Assembly (NCBI GenBank): GCA_021397835.1
Contig: JAJFZO010000028.1
Location: 434,001 to 498,000, forward strand
Source of the DNA: Moringa oleifera
Taxonomy: Eukaryota; Streptophyta; Magnoliopsida; Brassicales; Moringaceae
Length of the DNA stretch: 64,000 bases
Direction: 5' to 3'
Part shown: positions 23,897 to 35,190 of the stretch, in pieces
Layout: every line of letters starts with the position of its first letter
Numbering within the stretch: the first letter of the stretch is position 1
Notes under the pieces: generated by a model
Databases searched by the model: none
What the model saw: only the letters and a program-made list of their open reading frames with translations
Told to the model about the DNA's origin: nothing
Position numbers and translations under genes: made by a program

Positions 23897-24421
23897 TGTT
23901 AGTCTTCAAGCAGCGTCAAACCAAATCTTGAACACTTCTTCACTAGTTTTCTTACCCAGAAAATTATCAAAATGAGTAGCATAATTAATCAATTGGTAAT
24001 ATTCATAAAGAAATATATCAATATAGAATTTTTCTTAGAAAAATAACAAGAATGCACCAAGTAACTAGCAAACAAAATTTTACCAAAATAAGAAACAATA
24101 CCCCTCAAATCTTTTGTAAATTAACTCATCTGTAAGTGGAAAAGCATTCTCTATTCATCTCAATTTGATCAAAAATAAATATTTCTACTCCATTCTGCAT
24201 AACCAGCTTTTATACTGATTCGAAGGATGTTTCTAATTGATGTGGCCTAACTAAAGTCCAGCTTGCAGCTTCATTAATCCACCAAAAGCCACTTGATTGG
24301 TTCTGCATTTTACTAAGTCTAGTTAGGCCAATTGCATTTAAGCAAAGCAATAGTCCTTTCCTTTTCCCTGTAACTTTGCTGAATCACTTTTAGCAACATT
24401 GTCCATCTTGATTCAGAAACA
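23897..24421 (-). repeat. copia LTR shared by elements A and B
   Basis: A 525-bp LTR. On the minus strand it starts TGTTTCTGAATC at 24421 and ends ...TAACA at 23897. It is preceded (24422-24432) by a purine tract AAGGTGGAGAA and followed by a tRNA-Met primer-binding site. It is therefore the 3' LTR of element B and the 5' LTR of element A at once. It matches 28097-28556. Confidence 0.85.
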
Positions 24422-24499
24422 TTCTCCACCTTGTTTCAGTAAAAGTGGTACTAATGTAGACTTTACTGCATCACCAAAACAGATCACCATTCCATGCCT

Positions 24500-26203
24500 A
24501 TTCCTAGTAACTCCTTGCATCTTCGTAGGCTTTCAAACGGAACAACCTTTCTGGTGCCATACCTAAAGGGTTATTTTAAGTTTTTATCTTTTCTAGTTTG
24601 AGGCAGCCATCCTCTACTTTTTCTTATATGAAATAGTACTTAAAATCAAGTTATTTAGTTTACTCATGGTGAACTAGATTCTTGCACAAATGTATTGCTG
24701 ACTGACTGTCTGAAAATAAGATCACATTTGAGCTATAAATTCCCAATTCCTTTAGCAATCCAACAAACCAAATTCCTTTTCTTAAACCCCCAGGCATTGC
24801 TACATATTCTGCTTCTGTGCTGGACAAGGTTATAATAGGTTAAAGTGGAGCCTTCCAACTCACACAACAACCTTCATACATAAACACATATACAGACAAT
24901 GATCTTCTTTCGTCTATGTCACCAATAAAATTAGAATCTATAAAGCCTACCAACCCTTGTAACGTAAGACCCCATTTCTCATAGTTCAGTAAATGATTCT
25001 TGAGCTAATTTAAGTATCTTAGAAGCCACTTCATGGCCTGCCAATCCTCCATCCTTGGATTAGCCATATAGCAGCTAAGCGAGCTAATTACATAGCAAAG
25101 AGGAGGCCTGCTGCAGATCATGGCATACATCATTGAGCCAACTGCACTAGAGTATGGAATGTTGATCATTTCTTGTCTTTCTTCTTCAATTCTGAGGGCA
25201 GCCACTTACAAAAAATTTAAAATGATTTTCTAAAGGAACAGTCACTAGTCAAGATTGAACCATTAAAAATTTTCCAGCAACCTTATTCAAGTAATGTTGT
25301 TAGGACAACTTCATATAACATCTCCTTTCCCTTTGTATTTGAATACCAAGTACTGTCTTAGCAGGCTCTAAATCCTTCATATCAAACTCTTGCTAAGCAT
25401 ACTTTTAATCATGTTGATTCTTTGAATGCTACTACCAGTGATGAGCATGCCATCGACGTAAAGTAACAACATCACACCTTCACTACTACTAACATCCCTG
25501 AAGTATAAACATGCATCATAGCTACTTCCTTTGGAACCTTCTTAGATTAGAAAGTAGTCAAACTTCTTGTACTATTTCCTGGGTTATTTTTCAAGCCATA
25601 CAAGGATTTCTTAAGCACATAGACTTGATCTTCTCTTCCCTTTTCTTCAAAGGCTTCTATTTGCTTTATATAGATGGTTTTCCCTGATTCTCTAAGGAGA
25701 AAACCTGTCTTTACATTATTTAAGCTCACAGTTGTCCATTGTGATATTAACTTGAATAACTCTTATGCTCTTATACTTAAAAATTGGTGAAAGTTTTCTG
25801 AATAATCTACTCCATCCACTTAGATAAAACCCTTGGCTACTAATCAAGCATTGAATCTTTTGGGAATTCTACCACTATCTACATCCCCAACTTTATACAC
25901 CTATTTTTAGTCCACTATTTTCTTGTTTTCTTGTCTTTTAAATAATTTTCAAGTTTCATTTTCATGAAGAGAGTCTATGTGTTCCAACATTACTTGATGT
26001 CATAACTCTACCTATTGTCCTATTAGAGCTTCTCCGAAGTTCCTTGGTTCTAAGCCTTTCATATGCTCGATAGTATTCAAAGCATAAGCCAATAATTCTC
26101 CTTCAACTAAGTTGGAACTAGACTCATTTTGTCGGAATTTCTTTGGGGGTTTAATGTTCCTTCTTGTCCTGTCCCTAGCTAACTGATAATATCTTATCTG
26201 CAT
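24500..26203 (-). pseudogene. copia reverse transcriptase and RNase H (element B)
   Basis: RT words in order: NNVKTGFLLRESGKTIYIKQ (usual DVKTAFLHG; Asp to Asn), EDQVYVLKKSLYGLK, LLLYVDGMLI near 25446-25475, and IPYSSAVGSMMYAMICSRPP. The YVDD box reads YVDG, so the second catalytic Asp is lost. RNase H follows with YVAMPGGLRKGIWFVGLLKE and ILFSDSQSAIHLCKNLVHHE, with catalytic residues visible. Several stops and shifts separate these open pieces. Confidence 0.8.
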
Positions 26204-26559
26204 ATCATCATTCGCAAAGGTTTCCTATACTGCTTCTATTATGGACTGCTTTGGTCTCTGATATGAGGCTGCTATGGTATCTTAGGATATTTGGAGATGT
26301 CTTGTCAGCTTCATTGGTCATCTAGGCTCCACCTCTACTTCAGACACTCTCTCAAAATTGGATACATTTTCAGCAGCTTCATCAAGAGGTCCAACTTGTT
26401 GACTAAAAGGCATAGATGCTTCATTAAAAGCAACATCTCTGCTTATAATATTCTTATAGCTTGATCCATCCTTGATGCAAAAATTCTATATCCTTTCACA
26501 CCTTTCGAATAAGCAAGAAAAATGCCCTTAACAGCCCTTGGATCAAGCTTACCTTCTCT

Positions 26560-26990
26560 TTGATGTGCAAAGGCTGCGCAACCAAAGCCCCTCAAACATT
26601 TTAGGGTTGGAGGCCTTCTTTTCCACGTTTCTCAAGTTGTTTTCCAGCCTATGGCCTTTGAAGGGCATCTATTTGCCAAATAGGCTACTATTAAGATAGC
26701 TTCTTCCCAAAATCCCTTACTTAGGAAAGCTGAAAAAAACATGCACCACACCCTCTCCATTAAGGTTCCACTCATCCTCTCAGTTACTCCCATTTGTTGT
26801 GAAGCAGCCCTTACTATCCAGTATCTCACAATTCCTTGTTCTTTGCAGCACTGATTAAATGCTTTGTTGCAAAACTTCAGCTCACTATCACTTTTCTGTA
26901 CCTTGATCTTTTTCTTAATTTGATTCTCCATCTCAGTTCTTTATTCTTTGAATTTCTTAAACTTGTCGTCTCTGTGTCTCAATAAGTATA
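26560..26990 (-). pseudogene. copia integrase fragment (element B)
   Basis: An open piece from 26931 reads KSDSELKFCNKAFNQCCKEQ, then QMGVTERMSGTLMERVWCMF and IVAYLANRCPSKAIG. The usual Q-N-G-V-[AS]-E-R core is decayed to Q-M-G-V-T-E-R; the catalytic Glu is retained. The N-terminal half of the core is frameshifted. Confidence 0.7.
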
Positions 26991-27123
26991 TCCACACCAT
27001 CCTTAAGTAGGAATTCTTTCATATCACCATAGATCAGCTTGGATATAGTCCATAGTTCCTTTGTACCAATGTTCACTTCCAACGGTAATCTTCAATCCAT
27101 ACTGCTTTCCCAAGATGCCTTGT

Positions 27124-27674
27124 TCACAAAATCATAACCTTGAGATCTTCTCCGTTTCCTAATAGCCCTTGTCTACTCAAGACTTGCAATCCATTTTTAC
27201 TTATATGACAAAATCTTTTATGCCAAAGCTTGGAAGCACTCTGCTTATCTCTAGGAGCTCTTTGGATAACTTTACCTTGTAAAACATATAAACCATTTTC
27301 TTCAACACCTTTTAAAGCCACTAAAGATCCTTTCAAGACCTTAAGAATCCTTCTTTCAGCCTTGAAACGATACCCTTTTGCATCCAAAGTTCCAAGATAA
27401 ATTACATTTCTTCTAAGTTGAGGTACATGTCTTACCTCTTGGAGAATTTTGGTAGTTCCATCCTGTAACATGAAAGCAACAGATCAATACCTTTAATGTC
27501 CCATGATTGGTCATTCCTCATAATTACTCTACCTGAATTTGTCTGTGTGTAATCCAGAAAACCATCCCTTCTTGGACACATGTGAAATGTGCATGCAGAA
27601 TCCATAATTTGTTCTTTAGAATTTCTTGTTTCAAAAATAGCCAAGGGCTCTCCTTCATCTAAACTGCCTCCCAT
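27124..27674 (-). pseudogene. copia protease/GAG-pre-integrase region (element B)
   Basis: The stretch near 27600 reads IMDSACTFHMCPRRDGFLDY, where the protease D-S-G triad would be; the usual Gly is Ala here (D-S-A). It continues into RHVPQLRRNVIYLGTLDAKG, GSLVALKGVEENGLYVLQG and LWHKRFCHISKNGLQVLSRQ, the GAG-pre-integrase domain with its His/Cys residues. Two overlapping frames are used because of a frameshift near 27450. Confidence 0.75.
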
Positions 27675-28096
27675 AACAACAACGGCTTCCTTTCCCTGTT
27701 GTTCTTGTATTTTTCTTTAAATCTTTGTAGAATGTTCTGATGTGCCCTATCATACCACAAAAGTAGTACTTCCTGCCAGCAACCTAGACTTGGATCTACC
27801 AAGATTTTTTTATTTATCTTTTACTACATCCTTATTTGTGAATTGTTTTCTCTTTTTTGGCCTTCCTCTTACTGTGAGTCCTTCCCACATTTGTCATCTT
27901 TGGCCTTCAGTAGTTGATGTACCAATTCACATCTTCATCTTCTAGAGATCAAAGTCATTTTTGCTTGTGAATTTTTCAATGTGCATCTTTATGGATGCCA
28001 TGATCACAACTTTAATCTTGGTTTGATGTAAAAGGTTCTTAGGTTCTTGTGGTATTTCTCGATAGTTTTCTTGGATTGAATGAGCTTTGATACCAC

Positions 28097-28556
28097 TTTT
28101 GGAATTCGAGCAGTGTCAAATCAAATCTTGTAACACTTCTTGACTAGTTATCTTAACCAGAAAATTACCAAAATGAGCAACAGAATCAATCAATTTGTAA
28201 TATTCACAAAGAAATATATCAATAGAGGATTTTTTCAAGAGAAAGAATAAGAATGCACTAAGTAACTAGCAAACAAGTTTCTACCCAAATAAGAAATGAT
28301 ACCGCTCAATTTTTTTATTTTATTTTATAGATTAACTTGCTCTAACTAGAATAGCATTCTCTATTCCTCTCAATTTGATCAAAAAGAGATACTACTACTC
28401 AGTTCTGCATAACCAACTTTGATACTAATTTGGCCCAGCTGGCAGCTTCATTAATCCACCTAAAGTCTCTTGATTGTTCTGCATTTTACTAAGTCCAACT
28501 AGGCCAACTGCATTGAAGCAAAGCAACAATATTTTTCTTTTTTCAGTAACTTTGCA
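28097..28556 (-). repeat. 5' LTR of copia element B, truncated
   Basis: Matches the shared LTR from the primer-binding-site end up to CAGTAACTTTGC near 28556. The outer ~70 bases, including the TGTTTC start, are missing and replaced by TAG/CAG-rich DNA. The flanking primer-binding site (28084-28095, minus) reads TGGTATCAAAGC. Confidence 0.8.
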
Positions 28557-28572
28557 GTAGCACTAGCAGTTT

Positions 28573-28752
28573 GGATGGGGTAGTAGTTTAGACCTGCATC
28601 GTATTTTCTAATTAGAGTCGATGTCTAGTGGTTTAGCTACTATGTTGTTATTATGAAAATGTTACAGCTTTGCATAGTTATGATTGTAGTGTCCCAAGGC
28701 ACCGAAAGATTAATTCATTTTCTTGATACTAAATTTATACTTGAACAATTTC
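28573..28752. repeat. Dispersed repeat shared with 9030-9225
   Basis: Partner of the repeat at 9030, same orientation. It lies just outside the truncated copia LTR. Confidence 0.7.
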
Positions 28753-28810
28753 AAAAATTTGTGGCTTGATTTGTAATCATATTCCTATTTGATGAAACAA
28801 AGGTTTTGAA

Positions 28811-28876
28811 TCACAGTTATAATTCTATTGTATTGCTATCTCATCACAGTTATAATTCTATCGTATTGCTATCTCA
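28811..28876. repeat. Tandem duplication, 33-bp unit
   Basis: TCACAGTTATAATTCTATTG... repeats immediately with one difference (ATTG against ATCG). The unit runs to TATCTCA each time. Confidence 0.9.
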
Positions 28877-29099
28877 TCATGAGCTTACTTTTGAAGGTTT
28901 TTTGAAGATTGATTTCAATAGAGTTGGTACTAAACTATGGTTTATATATTTGTGAGAATCACAATCATATTGCTATCTCATCATGTTTTGCCTAAAATGT
29001 TTTTACCTAAAATTGCTGATGATCAGCAGCTTGAAATTGGATTCTAAAATTCTGATGAATTATTTGATCTCATGATAACAAAATTATTTGCTTGCCTGA

Positions 29100-29520
29100 A
29101 ATGTTTTAACTTATAATTTAACAAAAACCCGAAACAAATATTTTATCAAAAACCTCTCACATATACCCTTTACATCAACAACTTGCCAACCATCGATCAT
29201 TTGCAAATGCTATGAGAAAATCAAAATATTAAAAATTAGCATAAATTATTTACATTACTACCAGCAAGAATTCAGTAAGAATGGACAAAAAATGAGCATC
29301 AATGAAAAAACAAAAAAAAAAAAAGTGAAATTTGTACAAAACAAAATGTAATCAGCAAATTCCAATATCCAAACTGGATAAGAATGATCAAAAATGGAAT
29401 TCATTTTCTCTCTGTAGATCTCCATCCAACCTCTCATGTCTCTGCACTTTCTGTCATCATTTCCTTCCCTTTTTTCTGCCCAAATTGTCATCATTCAACA
29501 CATTATGGAACTCTTAAAGC
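29100..29520 (-). repeat. Gene-derived repeat, copy 1 (partner 32720-33140)
   Basis: Both copies carry TCAGTAAGAATGGACAAAAA, AAATTCCAATATCCAAACTG and AACACATTATGGAACTCTTA in the same order. On the minus strand both keep NSIFD, then YPVWILEFADYI, open, which suggests coding origin. The family is not recognised. The copy joins directly to the end of the acyltransferase relic at about 29520, whereas the partner at 33140 does not. Confidence 0.75.
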
Positions 29521-29526
29521 TTTTTG

Positions 29527-29940
29527 CATTACCCAACAAAGGATGCATCCTCTTTGTCTGCCCATCAGCAGCAAAGAGAAGCTTTATCTATTGATCAGGC
29601 TGCATTCTCAGTGCCTGGCATTGAGCTCTCCAGAGAAAGCCTGAGAGGGCTTGAAATATACTGCATTTAGCTATAAAGCATTTCTTCTCATAAATCTTGC
29701 AGGTATTTGATACGTCTTCAGTCTCAGCAAATTCATGGTGCAGAAACTCTATCTTAGGTGGATTTCTGGCTTTGAGTGGGCTTGTATCTAGGAAGGGAGG
29801 AACACTGAGAGGCAGGTCTCAGGCTGTCTCAGCCCAGGAGTTCAGAAACTCCATAGCAGCTATTCCATCAAATAAATTGTAGTTCATACAGGGCCCGAGA
29901 ACAAATCCTCAACACTTAAATTCAGTCACCTGGAAAGAAG

Positions 29941-29981
<41 letters not shown>

Positions 29982-30902
29982 AGAACCAGAAGCCATCCTC
30001 AAAGACAATTTTGAGCAATAGAACTGGCAGTTCCTTTCATTGTTTCTGTCCAATTTTTTGTTAATCTACATAAATTGTGCTGACAACAGAAAGGTCTTTC
30101 AAATTGGGGAAGCACGCTATGGGCAATTTCAATCACAAAGCTAAAATTCAATGTAGGCTACAACTGCCAACTCCTTTTGGACTTTTCAGTTGAAGAGACG
30201 TATAAGAAATCAAATGCCTTGCAAAGCTAACTGTTAATCTTTCTACCAAGACTACTATTTTTCACTTTGTTCAGATACTTTAACTCATCATGTGAGACCA
30301 AATAAATGATTATGACACATTAGCAACCAATATGAATCACTAATCAGCTAGAAATTATTTATTTCAAGACTTAACATACTAAAGAACTGCCTCAATGTGC
30401 AAAATGAATTGCAAGATTATAACAGAGAAGAAATGAAAAATAGATAGGAGAAACATTAAACCTGAGCCACCAGAGGAGATATCTGAAGTATGTTCTGTGC
30501 ACCAGGGATGTCATAAATCAGCTTTCGAAGAGTAATAAGATCAGGCTTTCTCATTTCCCCTATCTTTTCTATGGCACAATTGGCTTCAGCCTTAACAAAA
30601 ACAGCTCCCTTCCCAGTGCAGTCCACTATCAGCTTCCCTTATGAGCTAATTGTTAGCCTTCCAGCAGTTGGGTAGTAATGAACAAGAACCTTGGCCAGGG
30701 CAGTCTCGATGACATTAGCAGCATCCTCAATTCCTCTTGACTCCTACTTGAAGTAGTAGAAAGTACAAACTATGGCTGCAATGTTCTGGTCAAGATTAGA
30801 CAGGAAGTACAAGCCCTTCTCTGTCTCCCGAGCAGGAGGAACCAGAGTTGGTTCTCCCTGCTCTACAGTGAACTCAAAGGTTTCACCACTAATGCCCGCC
30901 AT
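29527..30902 (-). pseudogene. Omega-hydroxypalmitate O-feruloyltransferase-like (BAHD) pseudogene
   Basis: BAHD enzymes of this type move a feruloyl group from feruloyl-CoA to omega-hydroxy fatty acids during suberin formation. Exon 1 (30902 to 30467) starts MAGISGETFEFTVEQGEPTL, continues ETEKGLYFLSNLDQNIA, KVLVHYYPTAGRLTISS and GKLIVDCTGKGAVFVKAEAN, and ends QNILQISPLVAQ at a GTTTAA donor. Exon 2 (29926 to about 29527, acceptor TTCCAG) reads GFVLGPCMNYNLFDGIAAME, then LPLSVPPFLDTSPLKARNPP and IKLLFAADGQ. The catalytic HxxxD reads YNLFD, so the His is Tyr. In-frame stops follow YYFK, TISS, FKC, AETA and QPDQ. The last third, including the DFGWG region, is missing. Similarity is strong, so it is a fairly young relic. 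Confidence 0.85.
29944..29979. repeat. (AC)n microsatellite
   Basis: Uninterrupted AC dinucleotide run of about 18 units, just inside the intron of the acyltransferase pseudogene, next to its exon 2 acceptor. Confidence 0.95.
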
Positions 30903-31079
30903 GAGAAGACAACAAACCTTTAGAAACCAAAAATCCTGATCACAACTCAAAGAAAGTAACATCTCAAGAAAATAAGCAGCATAGAGAAGAGAATTGAATT
31001 TGCATTGAACAGGTAAACTATAAGTGAGAAACAGGGTCCAACCAAACATACCTGTGAAAACTGGAAAGTTAGACTATGG

Positions 31080-31440
31080 AGCAAGAGTAGCAGTAGAGGT
31101 TGAAGAATCATCCCTTCAAACTAATTCCACATTGCTCCCATCTGTCACTTGCTTGGCATTTGCATCTGTCTATACTGAATGCACATCCTTTCTCACTACG
31201 GCAGCATCAAGTTTCTGCTTCTATAGTGGTAATATTCACTTATAGTCCAAATATTCCAGTAAATTTGTGGGATTATCATTATAATGGATCTTTAATAGAT
31301 GCTTCTAGCTCATGAAAATCAAATAAATTTGAACACCCATTCCAAGAACAAATATAGCAGTATCATCCCAACTAACCAAGTCAAACTCGATGAACAGAAG
31401 AAGAAACAAAATGCAATTAATCCCCAGAGATATTAATTAA
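31080..31440 (-). repeat. Gene-derived repeat, second part, copy 1
   Basis: 31080-31210 matches 32519-32628, and 31211-31440 matches 33594-33810. The partner halves are about 1 kb apart but contiguous here, so this copy lacks the intervening DNA. On the minus strand the first half reads NVELV, then RDDSSTSTATLAP, with a CAG/GTATG donor at about 31052. Gene family unknown. Confidence 0.65.
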
Positions 31441-31919
31441 TAGAAAACAGCTTGATATGAGACCTAATCTCAAGTAATTATAGCCTCAAATGGAAAAGTT
31501 AACACTTTAAAGCTGTTTAATACAGTGTTAACTTAACTAACTGTAAAGTCCCCAGAGAGAAGATTGACACTGAAAACAGAGACAAACAGAGAGCAAGTAA
31601 ACTGTAAAGCTGGAAAGTTGAATACACTATTTACATACAATTTGATCCAATGATACGCTGACATGTAAGTTTAGCTAACTTAACTAACTCTAATACCGCA
31701 ATCAGGTAAACAAACCGAATTTTGTTAAAAATGATTTTATGAAATTTGTAATCACTACTGCAACATTGAAGATCTGTGAGAAAATTTCAGATTACAGCAG
31801 TCCAAAATACAACTAGCTATAATAACAGTAAAATTACTTAATAATGTATGCTTTCACTTTGAAACATGAGAAAAAGAAACAGTTAAATTCGAATCAAAAG
31901 CAAAATAGATAAAACAGGA

Positions 31920-32022
31920 ACCTCTCTGAAATGCTTGCCTCATTTGCAGATCAGCCTCAGCAACCATAGTTGGTGGTGGAGGTCCAATAAGTAGTTTAGT
32001 ATCTTCCTCCAACTCAACCTCT
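31920..32022 (-). pseudogene. Exon fragment of a probable DnaJ-domain protein
   Basis: After a TTCTAG acceptor, the minus strand reads EVELEEDTKLLIGPPPPTMV, then AEA, and in a shifted frame SANEA. I recall this GPPPP-x-MVAEA-[ED]-SANEAERFEEV block lying just upstream of the J domain in a plant DnaJ-like protein. The J domain itself is not present nearby. It is a single exon of about 100 bases with an apparent one-base shift. The family name is tentative. Confidence 0.35.
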
Positions 32023-32479
32023 CTAGAACAATTTAATGCAAAATAGCATATTAGTTTCATATTATCGTTGCTTACTTTTGATGGAAAATAAAATTAAACA
32101 GAGAAAACATTTTAAAATGATAAAACAAAGCAAACGTTCTTAGAAATATTTTTTTAAAAAATAACTGAGCTCAGCTTAGGCCTCAATTAGTATGGCTGCA
32201 GCAGCAAGTAGCTGAGGGCCAATTATCCAAAAACAGAATGCAAGATAGGGTAATGCCATACCATCATCAGTTCTTCAAAAACAAAGGGAAATATATCAAG
32301 AGATTGAGTCAAGATATAGTGTCATGCATGATTCTCCAGTTTGGAGCCAAAACCATGTACAATTAACTCTTAATTTTCAACTCCATGTCATTTTGATCAA
32401 TGTTAATAGTTCATTCAAAGCTCAACTTTAGGGCTTACAGAAAACTGTATGCTGGCACAAAATGGTGAGACTCCAGCAA

Positions 32480-33810
32480 CACACATTTACTTGACCGAGT
32501 CTATTAAAACCTGGTCCAATAATCCCTTGAGATTGATTCCACATTGCTCTCATGTGTCACTTGTTTCTGTACTGAAAGCACATCCTTTCTCACTGCCACA
32601 GCCACAGCATCAAGCTTCTGCTACTTAGGTTCTATTACTATCTTGAATCAGGGGTCCAATAACATCCATGGTAGGATGAGCATTTAAAGGCAGTAAAAGC
32701 ACACCATCTACATTTTGTTTCAGGTTTAATGAACAAAACAGCTCTTTCAAATGTTTTATCAAAGGCCTCTCAGATATACACTTTACATCAACAGCTTGCC
32801 CATCATCGATCATTTGCAAAAGCAACAAGAAATCAAAATATTTAAAAAAAAAAAAGAACAGAAGTTATGGAAATCACTATCAGCAAAAGATTCAGTAAGA
32901 ATGGACAAAAAATGAGCATCAACGCAGAAAGAAAAAGCATGAAATTTGTAAAAAGCGAAATATAATCAGCAAATTCCAATATCCAAACTGGATAAGGACC
33001 ATCAAAAATGGAATTCTCTTTCTTTCCATTGATCTCCATCCAAGCTCTCATGTCTCTGCACTTTTTGTCCATCATTTACTTCCTTTTTTCCTGCACAAAT
33101 TGGCATCATTCAACACATTATGGAACTCTTAAAGCTCTTGGTTTTATCCTCTGTCCCAATAATTTATATTTCCTAAACCACTTTAGTCTATTTGAAGACA
33201 TATTTTCGGTAGGACGCTAGTAGTCATGTCGCATTAGCTTTGTCTGTTACGAGGGAACTAAAAGTGCCAAAAAAGAAGAAAGATATAAGAAAATGAATGC
33301 AAGACAATGAATCAAATGCTTGTTGGGTTGAACGAAAAAAAAAAGAAATTTTATGAGAAAGAGACTTGAAAGATATGAAAGACTGCTAAGTATTCTCACT
33401 GCATCCATTCCAAGTAATTCTTTTCTAGAAAAGGATGCATTTACATTTGCACCTTCCTTTCCATCACTTTTTCTTCTCTTCCACATCTCCCTATTAAGCA
33501 GACTATTTATAGCCTCACACTGCCTAATGTAACGACTACTGCAACAGAAGCTACTTCATTCTCTTATCTTGTCATTCTAATAGGCATCTTATGCTTCTAT
33601 TGGGTAATATTCGCTTATAATCCAAATATTTCAGTAAATTTGTGGGTTACCATTATAACAGATGTTAAATAGATGCTTTTAGCTCATGAAAATCAAATAA
33701 ATTTGAACATCGATTCCAAAAACAAATATAGCAGTATCAAATCAACGGACCAAGTCAAACTCCACGAGCAGAACAAGAAACAAAATGCCATTAATGACCA
33801 AATTAGCTAT
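32480..33810 (-). repeat. Gene-derived repeat region, copy 2 (unrecognised gene)
   Basis: Contains the partners of 29100-29520 (at 32720-33140) and 31080-31440 (at 32519-32628 plus 33594-33810). The minus strand has open pieces: MIDDGQAVDVKCISERPLIK, then NVDGVLLLPLNAHPTMDVIG (32828 to 32625), and MDKKCRDMRAWMEINGKKEN, then YPVWILEFADYI (33075 to about 32950). They look like coding remnants of one gene on the minus strand. I do not recognise it. Which copy is closer to the original order is unclear. Confidence 0.5.
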
Positions 33811-34087
33811 ATTAGATGCATATATTGCCACCCTCTCCCTCCTTGCAAGTCGCTTTATCTCATCCTCTCGTTGAAAACAAAGGGATTTTTATGAGGAAGA
33901 ATCATCTTTGCAGTACCTTCCAAACATGTTAACTAAATTGATCTTTCTTCTTTTATTTTCCAGATATAGACTACTAGTTGCCTAAGATATGTCATCCATA
34001 GGATTAAACCAACATACTGTACATTTTATAAGGCTGTAAAATAGATAGATGAGTTGAAGGAAATGTCAAAGGGTTGAAGAAAGAAAC

Positions 34088-34216
34088 CTCTGTTAAACTT
34101 CCAGGCAAAATTCCCAATTCGGTGAATGAGTCGAATTCATTGAACCCTTTGAGAACGCTCTCCTGCCTCTTATAGCGTTCTGCCAGTTTTCTGTCTACTC
34201 TGAGAGTCATAATCAT
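34088..34216 (-). pseudogene. Exon-like stretch, start of an unrecognised gene
   Basis: The minus strand from 34216 reads MIMTLRVDRKLAERYKRQES, then VLKGFNEFDSFTELGILPGS and LTE, ending at a GAG/GTTTC donor. It is charged and coiled-coil-like at first, then more hydrophobic. The codon use looks genuine and the exon is fully open, so it could belong to a live gene whose other exons are the pieces at 31920-33075. The family is not known to me. ATG codons at 34216 and 34210 are both possible starts. Confidence 0.35.
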
Positions 34217-34950
34217 GTTGCAGGAATATCAAAATCGAATACAAGAAACAGTTTTGGCATATATATCAGGCTAATTCACAATATGAGCAAGAATATTTAC
34301 TTAAGGTCTTAATGAGAACTTCGAAGCTGAAATGTGAACTCGTTTGGCCTTCTCTCCCTCATCCTGTCCTTCACTCTCCTCGAGCTGCCATCCTTTTTGT
34401 CCCGCTCCTTTCTGAATTTTTGGCTGTTTATTTTTCAATTACCCAGCGATGAGCCAAACAAACTAAATTCTTAGCTAAAAATGATTTTACTGCGTGGCAA
34501 ATAAACCAATTAAATGATGACACGTATGAGAGTGTACCACTCGTTTTAACATCTGATTACCATTTTTTTTTTGACCGTTGCATGCTCATGCTCTGCTTTT
34601 CTTCCTGAAGAAAAGCAAAGTAACCAGAATTTTCTAAACTCATATCCGACGCTTTTCTTGCTTTTCTTCCTTTAAATTCTTTAAGGGAGAAGCACAGCCA
34701 CACCTTTCTAAATTCTCAGAGAAACAATAACGACAAATGTCAGTGATTGGTTTGGCAGTGTTCTTTTAAAAGCTTCTGGAGATGTTGGCATTCATCTTGT
34801 CGAAGGGGAGTTTAATATGATGTGCTAGGTATGGTCTTATATATCATGTTGCCTTTCAAAAAAGTAAATGTCAGAAATTTTGTGTTTGAGAGAATATTTT
34901 GAACGCATTGTTTCACAATCAATCCATTTAATCAAATGTCAGAAACGTAA

Positions 34951-35190
34951 TTGCAATTGGTGGGTTATGTAACTGTTGTGTTCCACTGTCAAAGCCTAGT
35001 AGATGCTCCCATACTCGTGGGAAGTGGAATGATATCTCGAAAGATGGCTCATTCTGCTTCTGATAGCCCTGCATCCGTTGCATCTGAAGCAGTGCCGAAA
35101 AGAAAGGAAGATGGCGCTGTTGCAGCACTCGACTTGGTCCTGTTTTCGTATCTTTTGTCAATTTCACTCTCACCACTCATAATTGTGTAA
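34951..35190 (+). other. Possible first exon, unrecognised
   Basis: From an ATG at 35044 the plus strand reads MAHSASDSPASVASEAVPKR, then KEDGAVAALDLVLFSYLLSI and LSPLII, and reaches a GTAAGT donor near 35187. A Ser/Ala-rich start followed by a hydrophobic stretch would suit a small membrane protein. No downstream exon was recognised and no family comes to mind. Confidence 0.25.

Larger units (their letters stand above)
24422..28096 (-). mobile_element. Ty1/copia internal region (element B)
   Basis: Reading from 28096 downward: primer-binding site at 28084-28095, then a gag region with about 0.5 kb deleted (junction near 27915 relative to element A). A protease/GAG-pre-integrase region (27674-27124) follows with MDSACTFHMCPRRDGFLDY and LWHKRFCHISKNGLQVLSRQ, then integrase (27000-26560), RT (about 26200-25010) and RNase H (24900-24510). 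The purine tract sits at 24432-24422. All core domains except most of gag are present, but each is interrupted by stops and frameshifts. Confidence 0.85.
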
